Positions 6,827-14,758 of a DNA stretch of 64,000 bases are shown here, piece by piece (positions within the stretch are counted from its first letter, which is position 1; the number at the start of each line of letters is the position of its first letter). Below the pieces are notes generated by a model, which did no database searches, was not told the origin of the DNA, and was given only the letters and a program-made list of their open reading frames with translations. A program made the position numbers and the translations under genes. This DNA comes from Streptomyces sp. NBC_01408 (GTDB lineage Bacteria; Actinomycetota; Actinomycetes; Streptomycetales; Streptomycetaceae), in NCBI RefSeq assembly GCF_026340255.1, contig NZ_JAPEPJ010000001.1:2287001-2351000 (forward strand). The letters run 5' to 3'.

Positions 6827-9346
6827 ATGGCAGAAGCAATGACGGAGCTGGTCGGTTCGCACGCGAGGTGGTCCCTCCTGCCGGTGGTGGCGTTGAGGCA
6901 CGCGGGGTTCCCGCTGAGTGCCCTCGACCCGCTCGCCGGCTCCGGCGCCCTTGAGGCCACCGGCGAGCGGCGCAAGCTTCTGGACGAAGCCCGGGCGGCG
7001 GGAGCGGCGCTCCGTGAACACCTCCGGGGAACGGCGGAGTTCTCCTCACTCGGGCCGCGGATCGGCATGCTGGCAGCGCTTGCCGACGACATCCCGGGCA
7101 GCGAGGCGTACGTCCGTGCACGGGCGGAACTGGTGGCGCGATGGGAACGCTACGAGGCCGAGCACCAGGAGCGGATGGAGGCGGGGCGCTCCCATGTGGC
7201 GGCGGCGTTCCGTGAGAACGACGCGCTGCGCGAGGTCCTGCTCCTCTCGAACGACGCGCACTTCGAGCACTTCGCCGCCTGGCTGGACCGGGGTGTCACC
7301 GTCTTCGGCAAGCGTGACCGCAAGATGGCCGACCTGCTCGTCCGCTACCTGCAGCGTGTGACCAGCAAGAACGAGACCACCGCCCACTTCGGCCCGATCG
7401 CCGCGGGGCGACTGGTCCCGGGGAGCACCGGTGTGGACTGGCGGGACGGGGGAGAGCCGCGGCGCAGGACCTACTTCTCGCACTGGGCGGCCGAACTGCT
7501 GGCCGAGGCCCTCAGCGGCAGCCCCGGTCTGCGCCCGATGGTGCGTCCCCGCCGCCGGCCGCTCGTGTTCACCGAGGACGCGGGGCGCGTCGTGGCGTAC
7601 GCCCCGACGACGACCACCGGCTTCCTCGCCGACTGGCGCTTCGAGCGAACGGCCGACGAGGCCGTTCCCCCGGGGCACATCTGGCTGCTCGACCGGTGCG
7701 ACGGCGAGCGGACCGTGGCCGAGCTTCGGCGCGGGTGGCCGTTCGGCGGCCAGAACGGCGGATTCGACGCCACGCTCGCGGACCTGACCGAGCGGGACTG
7801 GGCGGTGGCCCGGTTCGAGATCCCGGTCGGGGTGGCCGATCCGCTGGAGGCACTGCGAGACGCACTGCCCGCCGCCGACGCGTCCCCGGACGCCGCGCGG
7901 GCGCATCGGGTCGTCGCCCGCCTGGTACGGCTCCTGGCCGATTTCACCGAGGCCCCCCACCGGGCGCGGCCGGCGGCGCTCGCCGCGGTGAAGCAGGAGT
8001 TCACCGCGCTCAGCGGGGCCGAGCCGAATCGCGGCGAGGGGCGCCACTACGCGGACCGGGCCGTCCTGTACGAGGAGTGCCACAGCCGTGTCGAGGACCT
8101 GACCCTCGGTTCCGACATCGAGCGCCTCCTCACCGAGGAGCTCGCCCCGGTCTACGACCTGATCCTCGCCGGGCCCCGGCTCAGGGTCCGCCGCGAGAGG
8201 AAGATCCTCGCGGACTGGATCGTGCGCAGGTTCGGGGCGCAGCGCCGCGTACCGCTGGCGGAGTTCTACGCCGGCTACTTCGAGGACCGGGACCTGCTGC
8301 TCGTCGAGTGCGACGCGGTCGACCGTGAGCTGGAGGAGCTGGACGACACCATCACGGACGCCATGCTCGCGGACGCCCACCCCGGCAGCACCGAAGTCCG
8401 GGTCACCGCCGGCCGCCTCCGCGATCTCGCGGCGGTCCGCCCCGACGATCCGGCCGTGGTCTGCAACCCGGACGTCCTGCTGGCGGCGGGCAGTGCGCGG
8501 GACATCGAGGAGGGCCGCGTCACCGCCGTGCTGGGGGAGTGCCACGCCGTGCGTGAGCTGCTCTGCCACGCGAGCTACGCACCTCTGCTCGCCGAACGCG
8601 AGCCGGACCTGGCGGAGCTGGCGCACGAGGCGTACCAGCGGATGCTGTCCCCCGACGAGGTCCTGTGCGACGTGGTGCGCTCGCATCCCAACAAGACCGG
8701 CGCGCAACTGCGGTTCCCCGTCCCTGATGTGGAAATCACCGGCAAGTCGGGCAAGGACCGCCGGCACGTGCTCACGCCCGGCCAGCTCTACGTCGTCGTC
8801 CGGGACGGCCGCGCCGAGCTGCGGGCCGAGGGCATCGGACAGCGGCTGAGGCCGCTGTCCGTCCCGGCCGGCGGCAGAAGCATCCGGCAGGACCCGCTGG
8901 CGCCTCTCGGATTCCCCCGGCACTACGGCGGAGTCAGCCTCCGCTCGCGCAACCGCGACCGGATGCCCCGTATCAGCTACGGCCGCACCGTGCTGCGCCG
9001 CGCGAGCTGGCGGGTTCCCGCGGCCGGTTTCCGGGGAAGCCGGCCGTTCCCGGGAGCCGGCGACGGCGACGCGGCCGACTTCCACGCGGTGCAGGAGCTG
9101 CGGGAGCGCCTCGGTCTGCCCCGCCACCTCTTCGCCAAGGTGCCCGGGGAGCCCAAGCCCCTGTACGTCGACCTCGACGCCCCCCTGCTGGTCCGGCAAC
9201 TGTGCCGCAGGGCGCGCGGCGCCGCCGGGAAGACCGAGCTGAGCGAGATGCTGCCGGGGCCCGACCAGCTGTGGCTCAGCCTCGACGGCCAGGGCCACAC
9301 CGCGGAGCTGCGCTACGCCGTGTTCTCGCAGCCGGAGGCGGAATGA
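6827..9346 (+). CDS. LanB-like protein without elimination domain (PEARL-like), copy 1
   Basis: 839 residues belonging to the lantibiotic dehydratase N-terminal (glutamylation) family. Hallmarks are RYLQRVTSKNETTAHFGP near residue 173, LYEECH, then LAPVYDLILAGPRLRVRRER and, near the end, PKPLYVDLDAPLLVRQL and EMLPGPDQLW. Full class I LanB proteins are ~1000 residues and carry a SpaB-type elimination domain; this one lacks it. Stand-alone proteins of this type include PEARLs, which join an amino acid from aminoacyl-tRNA to a peptide C-terminus, and split thiopeptide dehydratases. No elimination partner is seen, so PEARL-like chemistry is favoured by inference. ATG at 6827 (alternative 6839). 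The stop overlaps the next start as ATGA. Confidence 0.8.
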   Translation: MAEAMTELVGSHARWSLLPVVALRHAGFPLSALDPLAGSGALEATGERRKLLDEARAAGAALREHLRGTAEFSSLGPRIGMLAALADDIPGSEAYVRARAELVARWERYEAEHQERMEAGRSHVAAAFRENDALREVLLLSNDAHFEHFAAWLDRGVTVFGKRDRKMADLLVRYLQRVTSKNETTAHFGPIAAGRLVPGSTGVDWRDGGEPRRRTYFSHWAAELLAEALSGSPGLRPMVRPRRRPLVFTEDAGRVVAYAPTTTTGFLADWRFERTADEAVPPGHIWLLDRCDGERTVAELRRGWPFGGQNGGFDATLADLTERDWAVARFEIPVGVADPLEALRDALPAADASPDAARAHRVVARLVRLLADFTEAPHRARPAALAAVKQEFTALSGAEPNRGEGRHYADRAVLYEECHSRVEDLTLGSDIERLLTEELAPVYDLILAGPRLRVRRERKILADWIVRRFGAQRRVPLAEFYAGYFEDRDLLLVECDAVDRELEELDDTITDAMLADAHPGSTEVRVTAGRLRDLAAVRPDDPAVVCNPDVLLAAGSARDIEEGRVTAVLGECHAVRELLCHASYAPLLAEREPDLAELAHEAYQRMLSPDEVLCDVVRSHPNKTGAQLRFPVPDVEITGKSGKDRRHVLTPGQLYVVVRDGRAELRAEGIGQRLRPLSVPAGGRSIRQDPLAPLGFPRHYGGVSLRSRNRDRMPRISYGRTVLRRASWRVPAAGFRGSRPFPGAGDGDAADFHAVQELRERLGLPRHLFAKVPGEPKPLYVDLDAPLLVRQLCRRARGAAGKTELSEMLPGPDQLWLSLDGQGHTAELRYAVFSQPEAE

Positions 9347-11115
9347 GCACGGGGGGCAAGGACTCCGGCGGTGTCACCCGTCGGCTGCTGGTCTATCTGC
9401 GCCGGGACCGCCGGCGACTGCTCGCACTGTCCCTCGTCGCGCTGACCATGGCCGCCGTCAGCGCGCTCGGACCGATCCTCATCGCGCAAGGCCCCGGCCT
9501 GGGCCTGCGGTCGGCGGCCGGCGGCGCCGCCCTGGCCGCCGGGGTGATGACCACCGGCGCGGTGGTGTGGGTCCTGAACCGGGTCCGCGCCTACCTCACC
9601 AAGTGCCTGGTCGCCGACGTCGTTCTGGACCTTCGCCTGGACGCGCTGCGTTCCGCGCTCGGGCAGGACCTGGAGTACTACGAGCGCCACGACCCCGACG
9701 CGACCGCCAGCCGCATCACCAACGACCTGGAATCGTTCGGCGAGGCGACGTTCAACATGCTGGAGCTGCTCCAGCAGCTCGTGGTGGTCCTGTTGCTGGT
9801 ACCGCTGATGTTCGTCCTGGAATGGCGGTTGACCGTGGCGACGCTGCTGGGCGGCCTGCTGATCGCCGTCACCACCCGGAACTTCGGGCGGGTCACCCGC
9901 CGCCGCGCGGGCCGGGCGGCCGCCGCGACGGCGGCCCTCAGCACATCGGTCGCGGAGAGCACCTCCGGGCTGGCCACGGTCAGGGCCTTCGGCTGCGAGG
10001 AGCCGCTCATCAAGGCGGCGGCCTCGCACAACGCCACTGTTTTCCGGGCGAACCGCGAAGCCGACGTCTTCGCGGCCCTGCTCCAGCCGGCGCTCTCGGT
10101 CATCAGCGGGCTGATCACCACGGTGCTGGTCTTCGCCGGCGGGATGATGGTGGGGGAAGCAGTCCTCACCGTCACGGCCTGGTACCTGTTCGTACTGGCC
10201 ACCGACCGGGTCGCGTGGCTGCTCGGGTCGACCGGCGCGCTCGACGGCCAGGCTCAGACCGCGCTCGCCGCCGCGGAGCGGGTCTTCGAGCTGATCGACC
10301 AGACCGTTCCGGAGACGGCCCCGGACCCCGGGGCTCCCGCAACGGCGGGGGCGCTGCGCGTCGACGGGGTGCGTCTCACGTACCCCTCGGGTAAAGAGGC
10401 CCTGCGGGGTGTCTCAGTGGAGATCCCCGCCGGCTGCCACCTGGGACTGGTCGGACCCTCGGGCTCCGGGAAGTCCAGTCTGCTCAAGGTGCTGGCCGCG
10501 ATGCGCCCGGCCTCGTGCGGTGAGGTCCTGCTGGACGGACGGCCGCTGTCGCGCGTCCCCGAGGCCGAACTGCGACGGGGCGTGGCCTACGTACCCCAGC
10601 ACCCGCAGCTGTTCGAGGGCACCATAGGCGACAACCTGCGGCTCACCGGCGGGGAGCGGACCGACGCCGAGCTGACACAGCTGATCGGTGACGCGGGTCT
10701 GACGGACTGGCTCGCCGGGTTCCCCCAGGGACTGGACTCCCCGGTGGGGCCGGGGGGCGAGCTGCTGTCGCACGGTGAGCGACAGATCGTCTGTCTGCTG
10801 CGGGCACTGGCCAAGCGGCCCTACCTGGTCCTGCTCGACGAACCGACGGCCAACGTGGACGAGGCGACTGACGCGCATCTGCAGACGGCCCTGCGCAGGC
10901 TCCTGGCCGGCATCACGTGCGTGGTCATCGCCCATCGCCTGCACACCGTCCGCAACGTCGACAGGATCGCGGTGCTGCGCGAGGGCCGGATCACCGAGAT
11001 GGGTACGCACGCGGAACTGATCGCGGCCGGAGGGGAGTACGCGGCACTGCACCAGGACTTCGAGTACGCGTCCCCGGCCGGCCGGACGCCATTGATCGGC
11101 GGGAACACGTGGTAG
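9343..11115 (+). CDS. ABC exporter half-transporter, catalytically complete ATPase
   Basis: 590-residue type IV ABC exporter half (transmembrane domain about 1-340, nucleotide-binding domain about 365-580). Hydrophobic helices include LLALSLVALTMAAVSALG and LVVVLLLVPLMFVLEW. The ATPase has Walker A GPSGSGKSS, Q-loop in YVPQHPQ, Walker B LVLLDEPTANVD with the catalytic Glu, and the switch His in VIAHRLHTV. Its signature motif is LSHGERQ instead of LSGGQ. This pairs with the complementary defects of the next gene, so the two are expected to form a heterodimer exporting the block A product or an intermediate. Start by ATGA overlap with the LanB-like gene; GGAGG upstream. Confidence 0.85.
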   Translation: MSTGGKDSGGVTRRLLVYLRRDRRRLLALSLVALTMAAVSALGPILIAQGPGLGLRSAAGGAALAAGVMTTGAVVWVLNRVRAYLTKCLVADVVLDLRLDALRSALGQDLEYYERHDPDATASRITNDLESFGEATFNMLELLQQLVVVLLLVPLMFVLEWRLTVATLLGGLLIAVTTRNFGRVTRRRAGRAAAATAALSTSVAESTSGLATVRAFGCEEPLIKAAASHNATVFRANREADVFAALLQPALSVISGLITTVLVFAGGMMVGEAVLTVTAWYLFVLATDRVAWLLGSTGALDGQAQTALAAAERVFELIDQTVPETAPDPGAPATAGALRVDGVRLTYPSGKEALRGVSVEIPAGCHLGLVGPSGSGKSSLLKVLAAMRPASCGEVLLDGRPLSRVPEAELRRGVAYVPQHPQLFEGTIGDNLRLTGGERTDAELTQLIGDAGLTDWLAGFPQGLDSPVGPGGELLSHGERQIVCLLRALAKRPYLVLLDEPTANVDEATDAHLQTALRRLLAGITCVVIAHRLHTVRNVDRIAVLREGRITEMGTHAELIAAGGEYAALHQDFEYASPAGRTPLIGGNTW

Positions 11116-12764
11116 ACGCAGAACAGATCGGGTGGCTGACCGCGAGGCTGCGCCCCTACCGGGGCGCCATGCTGTTCGTGGCCGCGGGCGGGCTGCTCGC
11201 CGCGCTGCTGGCGGTCCTGGCGGCGTGGATCGTCGGAGACGCGCTGGACGAGGCGGTGAACAGCCATGTGGGAATCCGGCCGCTGGTGATTCTCTCCGCC
11301 GTGCTGCTGGGCAGTCAGGTGGTGCGTGCGGCTCTGCTCTACCTGCGTCAGACGACCAGCATCCGGGTGGGCACCCGGCTCGAACGCGACCTGCGGCACG
11401 AGCTCGTCACCAGGGTGCTCAAGGAGGCCGTCCCCGGCCGGGCGGACCGCCTCCTCGCCGCCTTGATCAGCGATGTCCGCGCGCTCAGGTACATGATCAC
11501 CCCGGGCGTGGACATCGGCATCTCGGTCTCCGCGTTCGTCGTGGTGGTGGTGGGCTGCGCCGTCGTCTGGTCGCCCCAGCTCGTCGTGGCCCCGCTGCTG
11601 TACGCGGTCGGCTTCTGCTGGTTCTGCGCCCGCCTGTTGCGCGGCATCAGCAGGGCGGCTCGCACGGCACGCGATCGCTCCGCCGGCGTCGTGGAGCTGG
11701 TGGGCGAGGCCCTGCACAACATCGAGGCGGTGCGGGACGCAGGTGGCGCCGTGGCGGTGTGGGACGGGCTGCGGTCGGCGGCGACCGCCCACCGGGATGC
11801 GGTAGTGGCCCAGGGCAGGGAGGAACGCCGCACCCCCCTGTTCCTGCTGCTCGGCCTGGTCCAGGGCATCGGGTTCGCCCACGCCCTGCTGCTGGCGCGG
11901 GACGGCCAGATGACCGCCGGTGACATGGTGGGGTACCACAGCCTGCTCCTGCTGCTCGGTGCGCCGACGTTCTCCTCGGGAGCCGCCTTCCCCGCGCTGG
12001 CCAACGGACTCGCGGCCATCGCCAGGATCCGGGAGATGTTCCCGGAGCCAGGGCCGCAAGGCGGCGGGACGTTCCGGCCCTCGGCCGACCCGCTGTCGAT
12101 CGAGGTCGTGGGCGCGGTCCCCGCCGCGGGCCGGCAGCTGCCGCCCAAGATCGAGCTGACACTGCCGGCGTGCTCCCTCGCGGTCGTCACCGGGCCTACG
12201 GGGTCGGGCAAGTCGACCCTCCTGCGGTTGCTCGCGGGTACGGAGACGCCGGACTCCGGCAGTGTGCGCATCGGTGGCGGCGACGCGACCGAGTGGCGCA
12301 GGGCGGAGCTTGCCGGGCGCGTGGTGCTGGTCGCGGACCACGGCTCGCTCTTCTCCATGAGCCTGCTGGAGAACGTCGGGCTCGGACGGCTGGCAGCGAC
12401 TCCCGACGAGATCAGGGCCACCGGTGCGAAGGCCGGGGTCGCCGAGTTCGCCGAGCTGATGCCGGACGGCTGGGAGAGCGTACTGGGGGCCGGCGGGGCC
12501 GTGCTGTCCGGCGGACAGAAGCAGCGGGTGGCACTGGCCAGGGCGCTGCTCTCGCACGCGGACGTGCTGCTCCTCGACGACCCGTTCAGTGCGCTCGACG
12601 CGAGCGTGGCCCGGCATCTCGCGACGGGACTGATCGAGGTGGCCCGGCACCGGACGGTCGTGGTCGTGACCGACCGGGCCGACCTCCGGGCGGCGGCCAC
12701 CCATGTGGTCCGCCTCAGCGAGGCCGAATTGACCGTAGAAGTGAAGCGAACCGGAGGGACCTGA
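11109..12764 (+). CDS. ABC exporter half-transporter, degenerate ATPase
   Basis: 551-residue partner of the preceding exporter subunit, with a GTG start seven bases before the stop of that gene. Transmembrane segments include AMLFVAAGGLLAALLAVLAA and AFVVVVVGCAVVW. The nucleotide-binding domain has Walker A GPTGSGKST and a canonical signature LSGGQKQ. Walker B ends LLLDDPFSALD, with Asp where the catalytic Glu should be, and the H-loop reads VVVTDRADL, so the switch His is missing. In heterodimeric exporters of the TM287/288 kind this pattern marks the non-hydrolysing site. The substrate is unknown. Confidence 0.84.
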   Translation: MVDAEQIGWLTARLRPYRGAMLFVAAGGLLAALLAVLAAWIVGDALDEAVNSHVGIRPLVILSAVLLGSQVVRAALLYLRQTTSIRVGTRLERDLRHELVTRVLKEAVPGRADRLLAALISDVRALRYMITPGVDIGISVSAFVVVVVGCAVVWSPQLVVAPLLYAVGFCWFCARLLRGISRAARTARDRSAGVVELVGEALHNIEAVRDAGGAVAVWDGLRSAATAHRDAVVAQGREERRTPLFLLLGLVQGIGFAHALLLARDGQMTAGDMVGYHSLLLLLGAPTFSSGAAFPALANGLAAIARIREMFPEPGPQGGGTFRPSADPLSIEVVGAVPAAGRQLPPKIELTLPACSLAVVTGPTGSGKSTLLRLLAGTETPDSGSVRIGGGDATEWRRAELAGRVVLVADHGSLFSMSLLENVGLGRLAATPDEIRATGAKAGVAEFAELMPDGWESVLGAGGAVLSGGQKQRVALARALLSHADVLLLDDPFSALDASVARHLATGLIEVARHRTVVVVTDRADLRAAATHVVRLSEAELTVEVKRTGGT

Positions 12765-12765
12765 A

Positions 12766-13776
12766 GTGCCGCACCATCTCTCGCAGATCCGTGAACTGTT
12801 CATCTGGCCTCATGCCGGCTGCAACCACAGGTGTGTGTCCTGCGACATCTGGCAGGACAAATCCCGTCGCGAACTCGCCGCGGAGGACATCGAACGGTGG
12901 GCGCAGGAGTGGGAGGACCTCGGGGTCAAGGAGGTCATCCTCACCGGAGGGGAGCCGCTGATGCACCGGGACCTCGCCTCGGTGGCGGCCCCGTTGCGCG
13001 AGCGGGGCATCCCCCTCGTGCTGCTCTCCACCGGGCTCCTGCTCAAGAAGTACGCCCAGCAGGTTGTGGACGACTACGAGGTCGTCCTGGTGAGCCTGGA
13101 CGGACCTCCCGGGATCCACGACGAGGTCCGGCGCGTCGGCCGGGCCTACGACCACCTGGTGAAGGGGCTGGAGGCCATCCGTGAGCTCAGGCCCGACATC
13201 CGGGTCGCGGGCCGCTGCACGGTGCACCGGTACAACTACCGGCACCTGGCGGAGACGGTGCGTGCCGCGCAGGAGCTCGGCTTCTACCGGTTCAGCTTCA
13301 TTCCCGCGGACGTGACGAGCGAGGCGTTCAACCGGGCGGGTGGCTGGGACGCGCAGAAGCAGGAGGACCTGGTGATCGCCCCGCACGCGCTGCCCGAGCT
13401 GGACGCGGAACTGGACCGCATGTTCACCGAATGCGCGGACGCCTTCAGCAGCGGCATGATCCAGGAGACCCCCGACCACATCCGTGCCTACGTGCGCCAG
13501 TTCTACGCGGCGTTCCACCAGGAGGCCGAGTACCCGCCCGTCTCCTGCAATCTTCCGTGGGGCTCCGCGGTCATCGAGGTCGACGGGACCGTCCGGCCCT
13601 GCTTCTTCCAGGAGGCCTACGGCAACATCCACGAGGCCGGGAGCCTGAACGCGCTGATCAATTCACCGACCGCGGTGAAGTGGCGGGAAGAGCTCGACGT
13701 GGCGACCGACGAAACGTGCCGACGCTGCGTGTGCTTCAACACCATCCCCCTGCCGGCGGGGGTCGGTCCACAGTGA
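12766..13776 (+). CDS. Radical SAM enzyme with Cys-rich C-terminus
   Basis: 336 residues. Near the N-terminus CNHRCVSC provides the CX3CX2C ligands of the [4Fe-4S]-SAM cluster, followed by ILTGGEPLMH (SAM-binding GGE motif). The C-terminal part has a SPASM/twitch-like set of cysteines: SCNLPWGSAV, VRPCFF and ETCRRCVCF, suggesting an auxiliary Fe-S cluster. Such enzymes often modify ribosomally made peptides, but the substrate here is unknown. GTG start at 12766 one base after the ABC stop, with GGAGGGA nine bases upstream. The stop overlaps the next gene as GTGA. Cytoplasmic and oxygen-sensitive by family. Confidence 0.85.
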   Translation: MPHHLSQIRELFIWPHAGCNHRCVSCDIWQDKSRRELAAEDIERWAQEWEDLGVKEVILTGGEPLMHRDLASVAAPLRERGIPLVLLSTGLLLKKYAQQVVDDYEVVLVSLDGPPGIHDEVRRVGRAYDHLVKGLEAIRELRPDIRVAGRCTVHRYNYRHLAETVRAAQELGFYRFSFIPADVTSEAFNRAGGWDAQKQEDLVIAPHALPELDAELDRMFTECADAFSSGMIQETPDHIRAYVRQFYAAFHQEAEYPPVSCNLPWGSAVIEVDGTVRPCFFQEAYGNIHEAGSLNALINSPTAVKWREELDVATDETCRRCVCFNTIPLPAGVGPQ

Positions 13777-14684
13777 GCATCGTCCTCGACCGCCCGACGG
13801 CCACCGTCCGGACCCGTGTAGACCTGCATCTGCACAGCACGGTCTCCGACGGGGACGACACACCGGGCGGCCTCGCCCGCAAGTGCGCCGACGCGGGTCT
13901 GCGCGTCGCGGCTCTCACCGACCACGACAGCATGGCCGGCTTCCCGGAGTTCCGTACGGTCGCCGAGGCCGCGGGGCTGACGGTCGTCGCGGGCGCGGAG
14001 GTCACCGCGGAGTGGGGCGGGCAGGAGACGCACTGCCTGGCGTACTTCGTCGACCCCGACGACGAGCTGTTCCGCCGCCGGATCGGGGGAGTGCGCGGCG
14101 CCGAAGTGGACTGGTGGAGGGCCTGGTTCGGCCAGGCCGCCGACCTCGGCGTGGACATCACCTGGGCGCAAGTGGAGGAACGATTCGGCGAAGACCGGGT
14201 CGCCTTCCTGGGGGACTATCTCGACCTGTTCCTCACCAGGGCCGGTTCCGACCCCCGCTTCTCGGGCTACGAGCGCGGCGGCGTGCACCGCGAACTCATC
14301 GCCCAGTGGTGCCGGGAAGGCCAGCCTCTGCATGTGCCGCACCCGCGCCGGCCCCCGCTCGCCGAGGTCGCCCGCTGGATCCGCGAGGCGCGGGGAGTGC
14401 CCGTACTCGCCCACCCCGGCCGGCTCCGCGACGAGCCGGAGACGAGCCTGCCGCTGCTGCGGGACATGGGCTTCGGAGGGCTGGAGGCATGGACGACCTG
14501 GCACGACCCGGCGGACACCCGCAGGGTCCTCGCAGCCTGCGAGTCGCTCGGCCTGGTCCCCACCCAGGGATCGGACTTCCACGGCGGGCGGCTGAAGCCG
14601 TGGTCACCGGCCCCGGGGCTGGTACCGGAAGCGGCGCCCGACCCGCTGGAGATCGTCGAGCGGCTCCACGATGCGCGGGCCTGA
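13773..14684 (+). CDS. PHP-domain metallo-phosphoesterase
   Basis: 303 residues of the PHP superfamily, similar in layout to TrpH/YciV. Metal-ligand motifs are in order: DLHLHSTVSDG near residue 17, LTDHDSM near 48, a Glu in GAEVTAEW, LAHPGR near 210, and GSDFHGG near 267. Members hydrolyse phosphoesters such as 3',5'-nucleoside bisphosphates, or trim RNA 5' ends. Here it sits between a radical SAM enzyme and a LanB-like protein in one operon. A role on a nucleotide or tRNA-derived intermediate is an attractive guess only. GTG start overlaps the radical SAM stop by four bases. Confidence 0.82.
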   Translation: MSIVLDRPTATVRTRVDLHLHSTVSDGDDTPGGLARKCADAGLRVAALTDHDSMAGFPEFRTVAEAAGLTVVAGAEVTAEWGGQETHCLAYFVDPDDELFRRRIGGVRGAEVDWWRAWFGQAADLGVDITWAQVEERFGEDRVAFLGDYLDLFLTRAGSDPRFSGYERGGVHRELIAQWCREGQPLHVPHPRRPPLAEVARWIREARGVPVLAHPGRLRDEPETSLPLLRDMGFGGLEAWTTWHDPADTRRVLAACESLGLVPTQGSDFHGGRLKPWSPAPGLVPEAAPDPLEIVERLHDARA

Positions 14685-14758
14685 CCATGCCCCGGGACAG
14701 AGACAGCAAGACGACGAGGACGGATGCAAGCAGTGGAACCCAACGGAAGGGGGCTCGG

